A DNA stretch of 22,616 nucleotides from assembly GCA_023266695.1 (NCBI GenBank), contig JAHFPO010000004.1, forward strand, positions 9,221 to 31,836, in the 5' to 3' direction. Source of the DNA: Hyphomicrobiales bacterium (GTDB taxonomy: Bacteria; Pseudomonadota; Alphaproteobacteria; Rhizobiales; Xanthobacteraceae). Below are positions 7,702-14,978 of the stretch, in pieces (the stretch's first letter is position 1; each line of letters starts with the position of its first letter). Below the pieces are notes generated by a model. The model worked only from the letters and a program-made list of their open reading frames with translations. It was not told the DNA's origin and made no database searches. The position numbers and the translations under genes are program-made.

Positions 7702-8835
7702 TTATAAGCCCAGCACGCGCAGGACGTTCTGGTCCGCCTGGGCGGCGAGCGAGAGCGCGGTCGTGGACAGCGACTGGCGCGTCTGCAGCGCGAGGAGGTT
7801 GGCGCCTTCCTCGTTTTGGTCGGAGACCACCAAGCCGTCCGCGGCCGACTTCAAGGTATTGATGATCGACTTCGTGAATTCCTCACGAGCCTGAACCAGC
7901 GACACGTTGGAGGCGAAGACGTTTGCTTGCGACCGCAACGTCGCCAGCGCGGTAATCAGAGTAGTGAGCTTGTCTTGGATGTCCTTGTCGGTCTGCCATG
8001 TGTTCGTCGAGACCGTGAGGCCGAGACCTGCGGCATCGTCCGTCACGCCCGAGATCGAAATCTGCGAGGTCGATGTCTCGTTGAACGAAACCTTCAGGCT
8101 GCCGCCCTTGAGCAGATTGACGCCATTGAAGGCCGCGTCGTTGGCGAGCTGGTCGATTTGGGTAAGCGTCGCATCGAACTGCGCTGCGAGCGAAGATCGG
8201 GTCGCGTTCAACGTACCGGCGGCCGTCGTGGCGTTGCTGAAGCCGAACTTCGCCTTGTCGGACGTGCTCGCCGTGCCGCCGAACACGATCGTGTTGGTTC
8301 CCGTCGCCTCGAGCTTGATGCTGCCGTTCGCCGTCAGCGACGCTTTCACGGCGAGACCGGCCGTGTTGTTGACGCCGTCGAGGAACTGCTGAACCGTGAC
8401 CGAACCAGTCGAGGTGATCGTTGCCGTGGTGGTTCCGTCGGCAATCGTGAACGTGGTGCCGGAGGACACGGTGAACGAGGTCGCGGCGGTGAGGTTCGCC
8501 ACGGTGCCCGTCCTGTTCGCCGTCGTTCCCACGCTCGCGAGAGCCGAGTTGGCTACCGACTGCGCGCTGGAGACGAGGTTGGTGAGCGCCGTGAGGCTGG
8601 TGTCGGCGGATTCAAGGATCTTGAAGGCATTGCTGATGCCGTCAAGCACGATGTTCAGATCATCGGCGCGGTTGTTGAGAGTGAGCGCCGTGAAGAATTT
8701 TGTCGGGCTGTCGAGCGCGGTATTGACCCTCTTGCCCGTCGCAAGTCGGGTTTGCGTGCTCGTCATGAGATCCGTGATCTGCTGGAGAACAAGCAGGTTA
8801 GAACGAACCCCAGCCGAGAGGAGGATTTCAGACAT
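7702..8835 (-). CDS. Flagellin (filament protein)
   Basis: Building block of the flagellar filament, exported through the flagellar type III system. The protein is 377 aa. The conserved N-terminal helices (about 1-105, with LATGKRVNTALDSPTKFF) and C-terminal helices (about 290-377, ending QADQNVLRVLGL) form the polymerising core. Residues about 117-200 hold a beta insertion containing TFTIADGTTTATITSTGSV, which resembles the flagellin hook IN motif. The exposed D2/D3 region is otherwise small, as in many alphaproteobacteria. The AAGGGA-type ribosome site lies about eight bases before the ATG. The 197-base upstream gap shows no consensus sigma-54 or sigma-28 promoter. The gene ends at a strong terminator, with flbT beyond it. 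The family has many paralogue names (fla, flj, fliC), so no symbol is given. Confidence 0.95.
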   Translation of the reverse strand: MSEILLSAGVRSNLLVLQQITDLMTSTQTRLATGKRVNTALDSPTKFFTALTLNNRADDLNIVLDGISNAFKILESADTSLTALTNLVSSAQSVANSALASVGTTANRTGTVANLTAATSFTVSSGTTFTIADGTTTATITSTGSVTVQQFLDGVNNTAGLAVKASLTANGSIKLEATGTNTIVFGGTASTSDKAKFGFSNATTAAGTLNATRSSLAAQFDATLTQIDQLANDAAFNGVNLLKGGSLKVSFNETSTSQISISGVTDDAAGLGLTVSTNTWQTDKDIQDKLTTLITALATLRSQANVFASNVSLVQAREEFTKSIINTLKSAADGLVVSDQNEEGANLLALQTRQSLSTTALSLAAQADQNVLRVLGL

Positions 8836-8927
8836 GGATCATGTCCCTTCCTAGGAGTTACACGTTACTGCGGACCGCCGTTCTGGGGTCGCGGAGGTTG
8901 TCGCACGCCAACCCTAACGGCTCGTTA

Positions 8928-8951
8928 CCCTGGTCCGGGTCCGGACCGGGG
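8928..8951. repeat. GC-rich hairpin between the flgN-like gene and flagellin
   Basis: CCCTGGTCC (8928-8936) pairs with GGACCGGGG (8943-8951) over nine positions with one G-T wobble and a six-base loop. A 10-base palindrome, GGTCCGGACC, overlaps it at 8938-8947. It lies about 80 bases past the stop of the flgN-like gene. It could end the flgI operon, although no T-run follows, or act in the flagellin leader region. GGTCCG/CGGACC arms also occur in the hairpin at 1651-1706. Confidence 0.4.
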
Positions 8952-9032
8952 TTCGGGCAGAGCCTTTGCGGCGGCGGGAAATGAAAAAGTAGTAAACGGC
9001 GGCGAGGCGCGGCAATCTCTTGTTAAGGTCCT

Positions 9033-9500
9033 TCAGCTCGAGCGGCTGACAATGACCGGGCGGCTCGCCGGCCGCGCGCCGGCGCGCCCGTCGGCGCTGT
9101 AGCGCTTGGGGGCGGCGCGGCGGGTGGCTTCCTCGGCGGCGCCGCGCACCACGCTTTCGGCCACCGACTGGGCGGTGGCGACCACCTTCAGATTGAGGGC
9201 GAGGATGTCGCGGAAGGCCGCGTGCGCCCGCCGGAGCTCGTCGATCAGGCTCGGCACGGTCCGGCTGATATAGGGCGCGTTGGCCTTGAGAATCTCGATC
9301 TCGCGCAGGTAGTGGGCGGCAAGCTCGGTCTTCTCGGGCGTCAATTGGGTGGCGGCGGCGATCTTGCCGGCCTTGACCAGGCGGGTCTCGTCCTCGAACA
9401 CCTTGACCAGCGCCACCATCGAGTCGCCGATGCGGGCGAGGAGCGATTCCGCCTCGTCCCGGCTGGTGATCTCACGGGGGGTCTTCAGGGCGGTGGTCAT
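9033..9500 (-). CDS. flgN: FlgN-like flagellar export chaperone
   Basis: The protein is 155 aa and mostly alpha-helical. Residues about 15-120 form long amphipathic helices (ESLLARIGDSMVALVKVFEDE; LTPEKTELAAHYLREIEILK; LIDELRRAHAAFRDILALNL), the layout of FlgN-type chaperones. FlgN binds FlgK and FlgL in the cytoplasm and delivers them to the export gate. The C-terminal 25 residues are Arg/Ala-rich and probably disordered. The start ATG overlaps the flgJ stop by four bases (ATGA), so it is the third gene of flgI-flgJ-flgN. FlgN sequences diverge strongly, so the call rests on helix pattern, size and context. Confidence 0.7.
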   Translation of the reverse strand: MTTALKTPREITSRDEAESLLARIGDSMVALVKVFEDETRLVKAGKIAAATQLTPEKTELAAHYLREIEILKANAPYISRTVPSLIDELRRAHAAFRDILALNLKVVATAQSVAESVVRGAAEEATRRAAPKRYSADGRAGARPASRPVIVSRSS

Positions 9501-9814
9501 TGGCTGTTCTCCTGCAAGGCGATGAGTTGGCGGTGCACCTGGTCGGCGAGGCCGACGCCGCCGTTGGCGGCGATGGTCTTGGCATATTGGTCGGTCAGGA
9601 ACGAACGCCAGGTTCCCGTGCCCGCGCCGGCCCCCATCGGGCCTTCTTCCGCGAGGCCGGCGAACATCTCTTCCAACATATTGCTTAAGAAAACCGCCTC
9701 GAACTCCTGCGCCACCGCTTTTTTGCGATCGGCGCCGAAGATGCGCGATGTAGCGAGTTGGGCGGCGGCCGGCATGCGCGCGGCCGCGAGAGGGGAGGCG
9801 ACGGGCGCGACCAT
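9497..9814 (-). CDS. flgJ: Rod-binding protein FlgJ, short form (CheL type)
   Basis: FlgJ acts in the periplasm as a rod cap or rod-binding protein during rod assembly. This 105-aa protein matches only the N-terminal rod-binding domain: KAVAQEFEAVFLSNMLEEMF at about 30-50, then LTDQYAKTIAANGGVGLADQ near the C-terminus. There is no C-terminal muramidase domain, as is normal in alphaproteobacteria, where the gene is often named cheL. A separate lytic enzyme must therefore open the peptidoglycan; none is in this window. The start overlaps the flgI stop (ATGA at 9811-9814), and the stop overlaps the next gene in the same way. Confidence 0.9.
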   Translation of the reverse strand: MVAPVASPLAAARMPAAAQLATSRIFGADRKKAVAQEFEAVFLSNMLEEMFAGLAEEGPMGAGAGTGTWRSFLTDQYAKTIAANGGVGLADQVHRQLIALQENSQ

Positions 9815-10929
9815 CACATCACCTCGATTTCGGCCTGGATCGCGCCCGAGGCCTTGATCGCCTGCAGGATCGAGATGAGGTCGCGCGGGCTGACGCCGAG
9901 GGCGTTCAAACCGTCGACCAGCTCCTTGAGCGAGATGCCTTCGTTGACGAGGCCGAGCCTGCGGCCGTCCTCCTGCACGGTGACGCGCGTGCGCGGCACG
10001 GTGCGGGTCTGGCCGCGCGAGAACGGCGCCGGCTGACTCACCGTCGGAGATTCGGAGATGCTGACGGTGAGATTGCCCTGGGCGACGGCGACGGTGGAAA
10101 CGCGCACGTCGCGTCCCATCACGATGATGCCGGAGCGCTCGTCGATCACGACCTTGGCGGGCTGGTCGGGCTCGACCTGCAGGGGCTCGATCTCGGTGAG
10201 AAGGGCCACGATGTTGCCGTGGTACTTGGGCGGCACCGAGAGGGTGATGGTGGCGCGGTCGATCGGCTCGGCCGCCGCCGCGCCGATGAAATCGTTGATC
10301 GCGCCGGCGATGCGCTTGGCGGTGGTGAGGTCGGGATTGCGGAGCGCGAGCCGGAGCGAGGTCATGCGGTTGAGCGCGAAATCGATCTCGCGCTCGACCA
10401 CGGCGCCGTTCGAGATGCGCCCGACGGTGGGCACGCCGCGGATGATCTTGGCGGCATCGCCCTCGGCCTGGAAGCCGGCAACCGCCACCGTTCCTTGCCC
10501 GACCGCATAGACATTGCCGTCGGCGCCTAGAAGCGGCGTGACCAGGAGGGTGCCCCCCTGCAGGCTCTTGGCGTCGCCGAGCGCCGACACCACCACGTCG
10601 ATGCGGGTGCCCTGGGTCGAGAACGCCGGCAGGTTCGCCGTCACCATGACGGCGGCGACGTTGCCGGTGCGGAGCTGCGCGCCGCGGATATTGACGCCGA
10701 GGCGCTCCAGCATCGCCTGCAGGCTCTGCTTGGTGAAGGGTGAGTTGTTGAGCCCGTCGCCGGTGTTGTTGAGGCCGACGACCAGGCCGTAGCCGATCAA
10801 CTGGTTGTCGCGGATGCCTTCGATATCCGTGAGGTCCTTGATGCGCGAGCCCGCCAGGGCCGCGCCCGGATCGACGGCAAGGGCGGTGATGAGCGCCGCG
10901 ACGGCAAGGATGAGAGACTTGATGGGCAT
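9814..10929 (-). CDS. flgI: Flagellar P-ring protein FlgI
   Basis: Forms the periplasmic P ring around the distal rod in the peptidoglycan layer. The protein is 371 aa, the usual length. A signal peptide covers about residues 1-25 (LILAVAALITALAVDPGAALA, then GSRIKDL). Family hallmarks follow: RDNQLIGYGLVVGLNNTGD, the segment from NVAAVMVTANLPAF onward, and VVIDERSGIIVMGRDVRVS. The ATG at 10929 is preferred over the one at 10935 because GGGGAG lies eight bases upstream of it and only two upstream of the other. It is the first gene of flgI-flgJ-flgN and is driven by a sigma-54 promoter about 50-65 bases upstream. Confidence 0.95.
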   Translation of the reverse strand: MPIKSLILAVAALITALAVDPGAALAGSRIKDLTDIEGIRDNQLIGYGLVVGLNNTGDGLNNSPFTKQSLQAMLERLGVNIRGAQLRTGNVAAVMVTANLPAFSTQGTRIDVVVSALGDAKSLQGGTLLVTPLLGADGNVYAVGQGTVAVAGFQAEGDAAKIIRGVPTVGRISNGAVVEREIDFALNRMTSLRLALRNPDLTTAKRIAGAINDFIGAAAAEPIDRATITLSVPPKYHGNIVALLTEIEPLQVEPDQPAKVVIDERSGIIVMGRDVRVSTVAVAQGNLTVSISESPTVSQPAPFSRGQTRTVPRTRVTVQEDGRRLGLVNEGISLKELVDGLNALGVSPRDLISILQAIKASGAIQAEIEVM

Positions 10930-10979
10930 CGACATGGCTCCCCAGCTGGTCGATGGTCGGATGTGACCGCTGATAGCCA

Positions 10980-10995
10980 TGCCAGCGGCGTGCCA
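10980..10995 (-). promoter_or_regulatory. Sigma-54 promoter of flgI-flgJ-flgN
   Basis: On the minus strand the site reads TGGCACG-CCGC-TGGCA. It matches TGGCACGN4TTGCA except for one base in the -12 block. The GG (10994-10993) and GC (10982-10981) are 12 bases apart, as required. Predicted transcription start is near 10969. Confidence 0.78.
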
Positions 10996-11009
10996 ACCGC
11001 CAAAAATTT

Positions 11010-11022
11010 CAAGTGATTGAAA
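11010..11022 (-). promoter_or_regulatory. IHF-like AT-rich element upstream of flgI
   Basis: The minus strand reads TTTCAATCACTTG, which fits WATCAANNNNTTR with one mismatch. It sits in an AT-rich block (11001-11038) between the sigma-54 promoter and the FlbD-type palindrome. TTCAAGTGATT on the plus strand is shared with the element at 15800-15810. Confidence 0.5.
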
Positions 11023-11075
11023 TATATAGGTATTTTTTGCGCCAATGGTCCCGGCAGGAGGGTCATCGGTGCCCA

Positions 11076-11094
11076 CCGGGCAAGAACTGCCGGG
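11076..11094. promoter_or_regulatory. FlbD-type palindrome (ftr-like) between flgI and fliX
   Basis: The minus strand reads CCCGGCAGTTCTTGCCCGG, close to the site at 1774-1792. A half-site, CCCGGCAG, lies at 11050-11057. It is about 80-100 bases upstream of the flgI sigma-54 promoter and 14 bases before the CtrA-type half-site facing fliX. It could therefore activate flgI and repress fliX. Confidence 0.65.
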
Positions 11095-11108
11095 CTGTTT
11101 ACCGGTCA

Positions 11109-11123
11109 TTAACCATAAGTACG
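11109..11123 (+). promoter_or_regulatory. CtrA-type half-site upstream of fliX
   Basis: TTAACCAT at 11109-11116 is the preferred form of the first half of the CtrA box TTAA-N7-TTAA. The second half position reads TACG, so the box is incomplete. It lies about 55 bases before the fliX ATG. CtrA drives class II flagellar genes, including fliX, in Caulobacter. The same octamer precedes fliL. Confidence 0.5.
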
Positions 11124-11172
11124 GAGTTTCACTCAGAATTGCTGCGATTTGCTCGCGGCATCGGGGGCTGAC

Positions 11173-11598
11173 ATGCGCATTCTTCCCGCCGTGCAGAATG
11201 GAGTGACGGCAGCCAGAGGAACCCGGCGCGCCAGCGGCGCCACGGGGTTTACCCTCGACGGGACGGCATCGCCGGAGACGGCCGCCGCCGCCGGGGCGGC
11301 TCTCGGCATCCACAGCCTGGATGCGCTGATGGCGCTCCAGGGCATGGAGGACGCGAGCGAGCGCCGCCGCCGCTTTTCGCGCCGCGGCAACACGGCGCTC
11401 GATCTCCTCGACACCCTCAAGGTCGAAATCCTGGAAGGCCGCATCGGCCTCGAGACCCTGCGAAGGCTCGAAGTGACGCTCAAGGGCTTGGTCGAGCGCT
11501 CGGGCGAGCCGGGGCTCGACGAGGTGCTGGACGCGATCGGGCTGAGGGTCGCGGTCGAGCTCGCCAAACGCACCGCAGCGGCCGCGCCGGCGGCGTAA
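11173..11598 (+). CDS. fliX: Flagellar assembly regulator FliX
   Basis: FliX is a cytoplasmic partner of the sigma-54 activator FlbD. In Caulobacter it links completion of early flagellar structures to FlbD activity. The protein is 141 aa, close to Caulobacter FliX. Recognisable are ASERRRRFSRRGNTALDLLD, the following KVEILEGRIGLETL, and a C-terminal segment of the type GLDEVLDAIGLRVAVELAK. The start is the ATG at 11173, with GGGGG five to ten bases upstream; the TTG at 11149 would add eight residues unlike the family. It is divergent from flgI, with FlbD- and CtrA-type sites between them. flbD itself is not in the window. Confidence 0.9.
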   Translation: MRILPAVQNGVTAARGTRRASGATGFTLDGTASPETAAAAGAALGIHSLDALMALQGMEDASERRRRFSRRGNTALDLLDTLKVEILEGRIGLETLRRLEVTLKGLVERSGEPGLDEVLDAIGLRVAVELAKRTAAAAPAA

Positions 11599-11687
11599 TT
11601 AAGGCGCCCGGTGGGCAGCCGGCGGACGGCTGGCTCAGGCCCCAGGCGACAAAAAATTTCGTGAAATCTGGATGACGTTGTTCGCTG

Positions 11688-11716
11688 TTGTCGACGGCGA
11701 TCGGGATCGCTATAAG
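11688..11716 (+). promoter_or_regulatory. Housekeeping sigma-70-type promoter of dksA
   Basis: TTGTCG (11688-11693) and TATAAG (11711-11716) are separated by exactly 17 bases. Transcription should begin near 11723, about 35 bases before the dksA ATG. This suggests dksA is not dependent on the flagellar cascade, although read-through from fliX is possible because I see no terminator in 11599-11687. Confidence 0.6.
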
Positions 11717-11757
11717 CCCGCGCCACAGGGTCTGTCTGTGGAGCGGGGGCGTAGCGG

Positions 11758-12183
11758 ATGGGTTGGTTGTCCGAGTTGACGGTGCGGGAATATCGGCCGT
11801 CCGATGAAGAACCCTTCATGAACGAGCGCCAGCGGGAATATTTCCGCCACAAGCTCCTGGGCTGGAAGGAAGACATCCTGCGCGAAGCGCGCGAGACACT
11901 CCTGTATCTGCAAAACGAAAACGCAAACCATCCCGATCTCACCGACCGCGCCTCCTCGGAGACCGATCGCGCCATCGAGCTGCGCGCTCGCGACCGCCAG
12001 CGCAAATTGATCGCCAAGATCGACGCCGCCCTCGGCCGCATCGAGGAGGGCACCTACGGCTTCTGCGAGGAGACCGGCGAGCCGATCTCGATCAGGCGGC
12101 TGGAGGCGCGCCCGATCGCGACCTTGTCGGTCGATGCGCAAGAGCGGCACGAGCGGCGCGAGCGGATTTATCGCGACGAGTGA
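11758..12183 (+). CDS. dksA: RNA polymerase-binding transcription factor DksA, one-cysteine form
   Basis: DksA enters the secondary channel of RNA polymerase and, with ppGpp, resets promoter use under starvation. The protein is 141 aa. The coiled-coil tip acidic motif is kept as DLTDRA (E. coli Asp71-x-x-Asp74-x-Ala76), and ELRARDRQRKLIAKID matches the following helix. In the globular domain GFCEETGEPISIRRLEARP is clear, but only the first of the four zinc cysteines remains; the others are Thr, Ser and Ala. Such forms are, from memory, common in alphaproteobacteria and keep their fold without zinc. An ATG at 11818 is a possible shorter start. The gene follows fliX on the same strand with its own promoter and converges on flgH. 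Confidence 0.93.
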   Translation: MGWLSELTVREYRPSDEEPFMNERQREYFRHKLLGWKEDILREARETLLYLQNENANHPDLTDRASSETDRAIELRARDRQRKLIAKIDAALGRIEEGTYGFCEETGEPISIRRLEARPIATLSVDAQERHERRERIYRDE

Positions 12184-12241
12184 TCGCCGCAGCGGTTCCC
12201 ATCATGTGCTGGCTCGATCCGGACATCCATCGCTTGGCTTG

Positions 12242-12282
12242 AAAAAGGAGCGCGGCCCCCGCGGGGAGAGCGGGAGCCGCGC
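12242..12282 (-). terminator. Intrinsic terminator of the flgF-flgG-flgA-flgH operon
   Basis: On the minus strand GCGCGGC (12282-12276) pairs with GCCGCGC (12256-12250). Further GC pairing is possible inside, and TCC plus five Ts (12246-12242) follow. It lies about 70 bases past the flgH stop. A second hairpin (12287-12294 with 12302-12310) lacks a T-run and may serve the convergent dksA transcript. Confidence 0.75.
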
Positions 12283-12353
12283 GAGCGCCGTCCCGGGGAG
12301 CGGGAACGGCCGGGTCACGCGGGCCGGGTCACGAGATGGCCCGCGCGCAAGCG

Positions 12354-13100
12354 CTACCAAGGCAGGATCACGTCGAGGACTTGCTGTCCGTAGCGCGGCT
12401 GCTGGACGTCGGTGATCTGGCCGCGGCCGCCGTAGGCGATGCGGGCCTGGGCGATCTTGGAGGACTCCAGCGTATTGTCGGACTCGATGTCCTCGGGCCG
12501 CACGATGCCGCCCACCACCAGTTCGCGGATTTCGTAATTGACCCGGATCTCCTGCTTGCCTTCGATCACCAGGTTGCCGTTCACCAGCACCTGGGTGACG
12601 ACCGCGGCGACGTTGGTCTTCAACGCCTCGGAGCGGTTGACCGAGCCCTTGCCGTCGCTCGAGGACGAGGAGTCGGCGGTGATCAGGCGGCCGGGGACCC
12701 CGGTCTTGGCGACCGGAAACTTCTTCCAGCCGAACATGCTGTCGGCGCCGATATCTTCCTTGCTTTCGCGGCTGCGCTTGGTCTCGTTGTCGATCGCCGC
12801 CTTGTCGGTGATGTTCACCTTGACGGTGAGAATGTCGCCGACCTGGTGGGCGCGCTGATCCTTGAAGAAGGCGCGCGAGCCGTTGCGCCACAGCGAATTT
12901 GGGCTGTAGGCGACCGGTATCGGCTCCGGCATCGGCATGTTCACCGGTTTGTAGCCGGGCTGGGTGGTCGGATTGTCGATGGCGGAGAGCCGCGGCTGTT
13001 CGCCGAGGTTCTTGACGCGGTCGACGGCGCTGCAGCCGGCGATGAGGAACGCGGCGAGCGTGACCGCGACGATACGGGAAGCGCGGGGGTGAGTATGCAT
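12354..13100 (-). CDS. flgH: Flagellar L-ring protein FlgH (lipoprotein)
   Basis: Forms the outer-membrane L ring through which the rod passes. The protein is 248 aa, the expected size. A lipoprotein signal ends in FLIAGC, with Cys23 as the lipidation site. Family segments include NSLWRNGSRAFFKDQRAHQV, GDILTVKVNITDKAAIDNET and NLVIEGKQEIRVNYEIREL; the C-terminus is QVLDVILPW. The ATG at 13100 has GAGG about six bases upstream. It is the last gene of the operon, 41 bases after flgA, and ends at an intrinsic terminator. Confidence 0.95.
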   Translation of the reverse strand: MHTHPRASRIVAVTLAAFLIAGCSAVDRVKNLGEQPRLSAIDNPTTQPGYKPVNMPMPEPIPVAYSPNSLWRNGSRAFFKDQRAHQVGDILTVKVNITDKAAIDNETKRSRESKEDIGADSMFGWKKFPVAKTGVPGRLITADSSSSSDGKGSVNRSEALKTNVAAVVTQVLVNGNLVIEGKQEIRVNYEIRELVVGGIVRPEDIESDNTLESSKIAQARIAYGGRGQITDVQQPRYGQQVLDVILPW

Positions 13101-13141
13101 CGCAACCTCTTACGAAACGGAATGGACGGGAGGGATCGCTT

Positions 13142-14146
13142 TCATTTCACCGCGCCGGTCGCCTCGGCGCTCGCGGTCCGGCTATGGGCGCGGCCGACGA
13201 CGACCAGCCCCGGCCCTTCCACGGTCGCCTGCACCACGCGCTTCGATTGCGGATTGAGCACCGGCACGAGATCGCCCTCGCCGCCGGAGGCGAGCGCCTT
13301 GCCGTGCACGGTGAGCACGATGCCCGGCACCTCGAACCGGATCGTCACGGTGTCGTTGCGCACCACGACATCCGGCTTCATCAGATCGACCGGCCGGAGC
13401 GTCTGGCCGGCGCGGAGGGCGCGGCGGGCGGCCTGGCCGATCACCGCCTGCGGCCGTCCGATCACGTCGGGGCTCACCTCGGCGCGCGGCTTGCGCTCGA
13501 GCAGGATGTCGCTTTCGCGCACGGTCTCGCCGCGGTTGAGGGCGCGCGCGAGCGTCACCACCTCGGCGGTATTCACGAGCGCGCCGGAGACGCGCGCCGG
13601 TTTGCGGCGGAGCGTGGAGCTGCCCTGAACCTCGATCACCGCGCCGAAGCGCTGCGTGCGCGCATCGAACTCGAACTGGGCGATGCGGGGCGCATCCGTC
13701 GCCGTCGGCTCGATCTGGAGCGGACGCACATCGCGGTCGAAGATGACGGAGATGTCCTTGGCGGAGGCGAGCCCGAGCTGACGCACCGCCGTCTCGGCGA
13801 TCGCCCGCTCGATCTCGGCGAGCGCGATCACGCGGCTCGCCCGGATGATCACGACCTCGCTGAGGCCGCGGGTGTCGAGCACGACGATCCCGTTCAGGCG
13901 CGCCACTTCGAGCACGCGGTGGGTCTGGATAGTGCCGGTCGAGCCGAGGTCGGGCGCATGGAACGCCGGAATCGAGGCGGCGGGGCCGGCGTTTTCGATC
14001 AGATCGCCGATCCGCACGAACTCGGAAGTGATGCCCGCCTCGGCCTTCATCGCCGGCACGGCGGAAGAAGGACCCGCCAGCGCCGCCCCGGCGGCGAGCG
14101 GAGCGAGGAGGGCGAGGAGGGCGAGGATTGGAAGTTTCGGTTTCAT
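13142..14146 (-). CDS. flgA: P-ring assembly chaperone FlgA
   Basis: FlgA is a periplasmic chaperone that helps FlgI form the P ring. The protein is 334 aa, with a signal peptide at about 1-24 (LLALLAPLAAGAALA). The C-terminal half has the SAF-type domain: ALNRGETVRESDILLERKP, IGQAARRALRAGQTLRPVDL and a following KPDVVVRNDTVTIRFEVPG. The N-terminal half is longer than in enteric FlgA, as is usual in alphaproteobacteria. The ATG at 14146 is eight bases past GGGGAG and 14 bases after the flgG stop. It lies between flgG and flgH. Confidence 0.93.
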   Translation of the reverse strand: MKPKLPILALLALLAPLAAGAALAGPSSAVPAMKAEAGITSEFVRIGDLIENAGPAASIPAFHAPDLGSTGTIQTHRVLEVARLNGIVVLDTRGLSEVVIIRASRVIALAEIERAIAETAVRQLGLASAKDISVIFDRDVRPLQIEPTATDAPRIAQFEFDARTQRFGAVIEVQGSSTLRRKPARVSGALVNTAEVVTLARALNRGETVRESDILLERKPRAEVSPDVIGRPQAVIGQAARRALRAGQTLRPVDLMKPDVVVRNDTVTIRFEVPGIVLTVHGKALASGGEGDLVPVLNPQSKRVVQATVEGPGLVVVGRAHSRTASAEATGAVK

Positions 14147-14160
14147 CGCTCGGTCTCCCC

Positions 14161-14949
14161 TCAGCGCATCATCTGCGCGGTCGCTTGCAGCATCTCGTCC
14201 GCCGCGGTCACGACCTTGGAATTCATCGAATAGGCGCGCTGGGCCGCGATCAGATCGGAAATCTCGGTCACCGCATTGACGTTCGCCTGTTCGAGCTGGG
14301 TCTGGAGCAAGGTGCCCATGCCCTCCGAGCCCGGATTGCCGAGTTGCGGCGGGCCGCTCGATGCGGTTTCGAGAAAGAGATTGTCGCCGATCGCCTCGAG
14401 GCCGGATTTGTTGATGAAGCGCGCGAGCTGGATCTGGCCGACCACGGTCTGCGTGGTCTGGCCGGGAACCCGCACCGATACCTCGCCCTGCTGGTTGATG
14501 GTGATGCCGGTGCCGTTCTGCGGAAAGGTGATCGCCGGATCCACCAGAAAGCCTTCGGGCGTGACCAGGCGGCCGTCGGCATCGAGCTCGAAGGAGCCGG
14601 CGCGGCTGTAGGCGGTGCGATTGTCGGGCAGTTGCACGCGGAAGAAACCCTCGCCGCGGATGGCGACATCGAGCTCCTTCTCGGTGGGCAACAGATTGCC
14701 CTGGCTCATGATGCGCGGCGTGCCGACGACCTTGACGCCGGCGCCGATGTCGAGCCCGATCGGCAGGCGGGTGCCCTGGCTGGATGTGGTCGAGCCCGCC
14801 CGGCGCAGGTTCTGGTACATGAGATCCTGGAATTCGGCGCGCTGGCGCTTGAATCCCGTGGTCCGCATGTTGGCGATGTTGTTGGAGATGACCTCGACGT
14901 TGAGTTCCTGGGCCATCATCCCGGTGGCGGCCGTATAAAGCGCGCGCAT
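14161..14949 (-). CDS. flgG: Flagellar distal rod protein FlgG
   Basis: Forms the distal rod that crosses the periplasm inside the P and L rings. The protein is 262 aa, the normal FlgG length. MRALYTAATGMMAQELNVEV and NNIANMRTTGFKRQ are the N-terminal rod signatures. The tail (VTEISDLIAAQRAYSMNSKV, then TAADEMLQATAQMMR) is typical of FlgG. GGGGAG lies six bases before the ATG. It follows flgF after 29 bases and precedes flgA. Confidence 0.96.
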   Translation of the reverse strand: MRALYTAATGMMAQELNVEVISNNIANMRTTGFKRQRAEFQDLMYQNLRRAGSTTSSQGTRLPIGLDIGAGVKVVGTPRIMSQGNLLPTEKELDVAIRGEGFFRVQLPDNRTAYSRAGSFELDADGRLVTPEGFLVDPAITFPQNGTGITINQQGEVSVRVPGQTTQTVVGQIQLARFINKSGLEAIGDNLFLETASSGPPQLGNPGSEGMGTLLQTQLEQANVNAVTEISDLIAAQRAYSMNSKVVTAADEMLQATAQMMR

Positions 14950-14978
14950 GGCTATCTCCCCTTGTCCTCAATCATCCA

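Noticed and set aside
8905..8918. TTGGCGTG on the minus strand upstream of flagellin as a sigma-54 site
   Set aside because: The block 12 bases downstream lacks the required GC, and the -24 block is degraded.
7816..9102. Plus-strand open frame of 428 codons opposite flagellin
   Set aside because: It is antisense to a certain flagellin gene, Arg-rich, and has no recognisable motif.
10933..10935. Upstream ATG as the flgI start
   Set aside because: Only two bases from the ribosome binding site; the ATG at 10929 has an eight-base spacer.
11133..12053. Minus-strand open frame of 306 codons opposite fliX and dksA
   Set aside because: Spans two convincing plus-strand genes and the dksA promoter; Ser/Arg-rich shadow.
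12311..12335. Direct repeat GGGTCACG after the dksA-flgH convergence
   Set aside because: Two copies of eight bases in very GC-rich sequence; no further support as a functional repeat.
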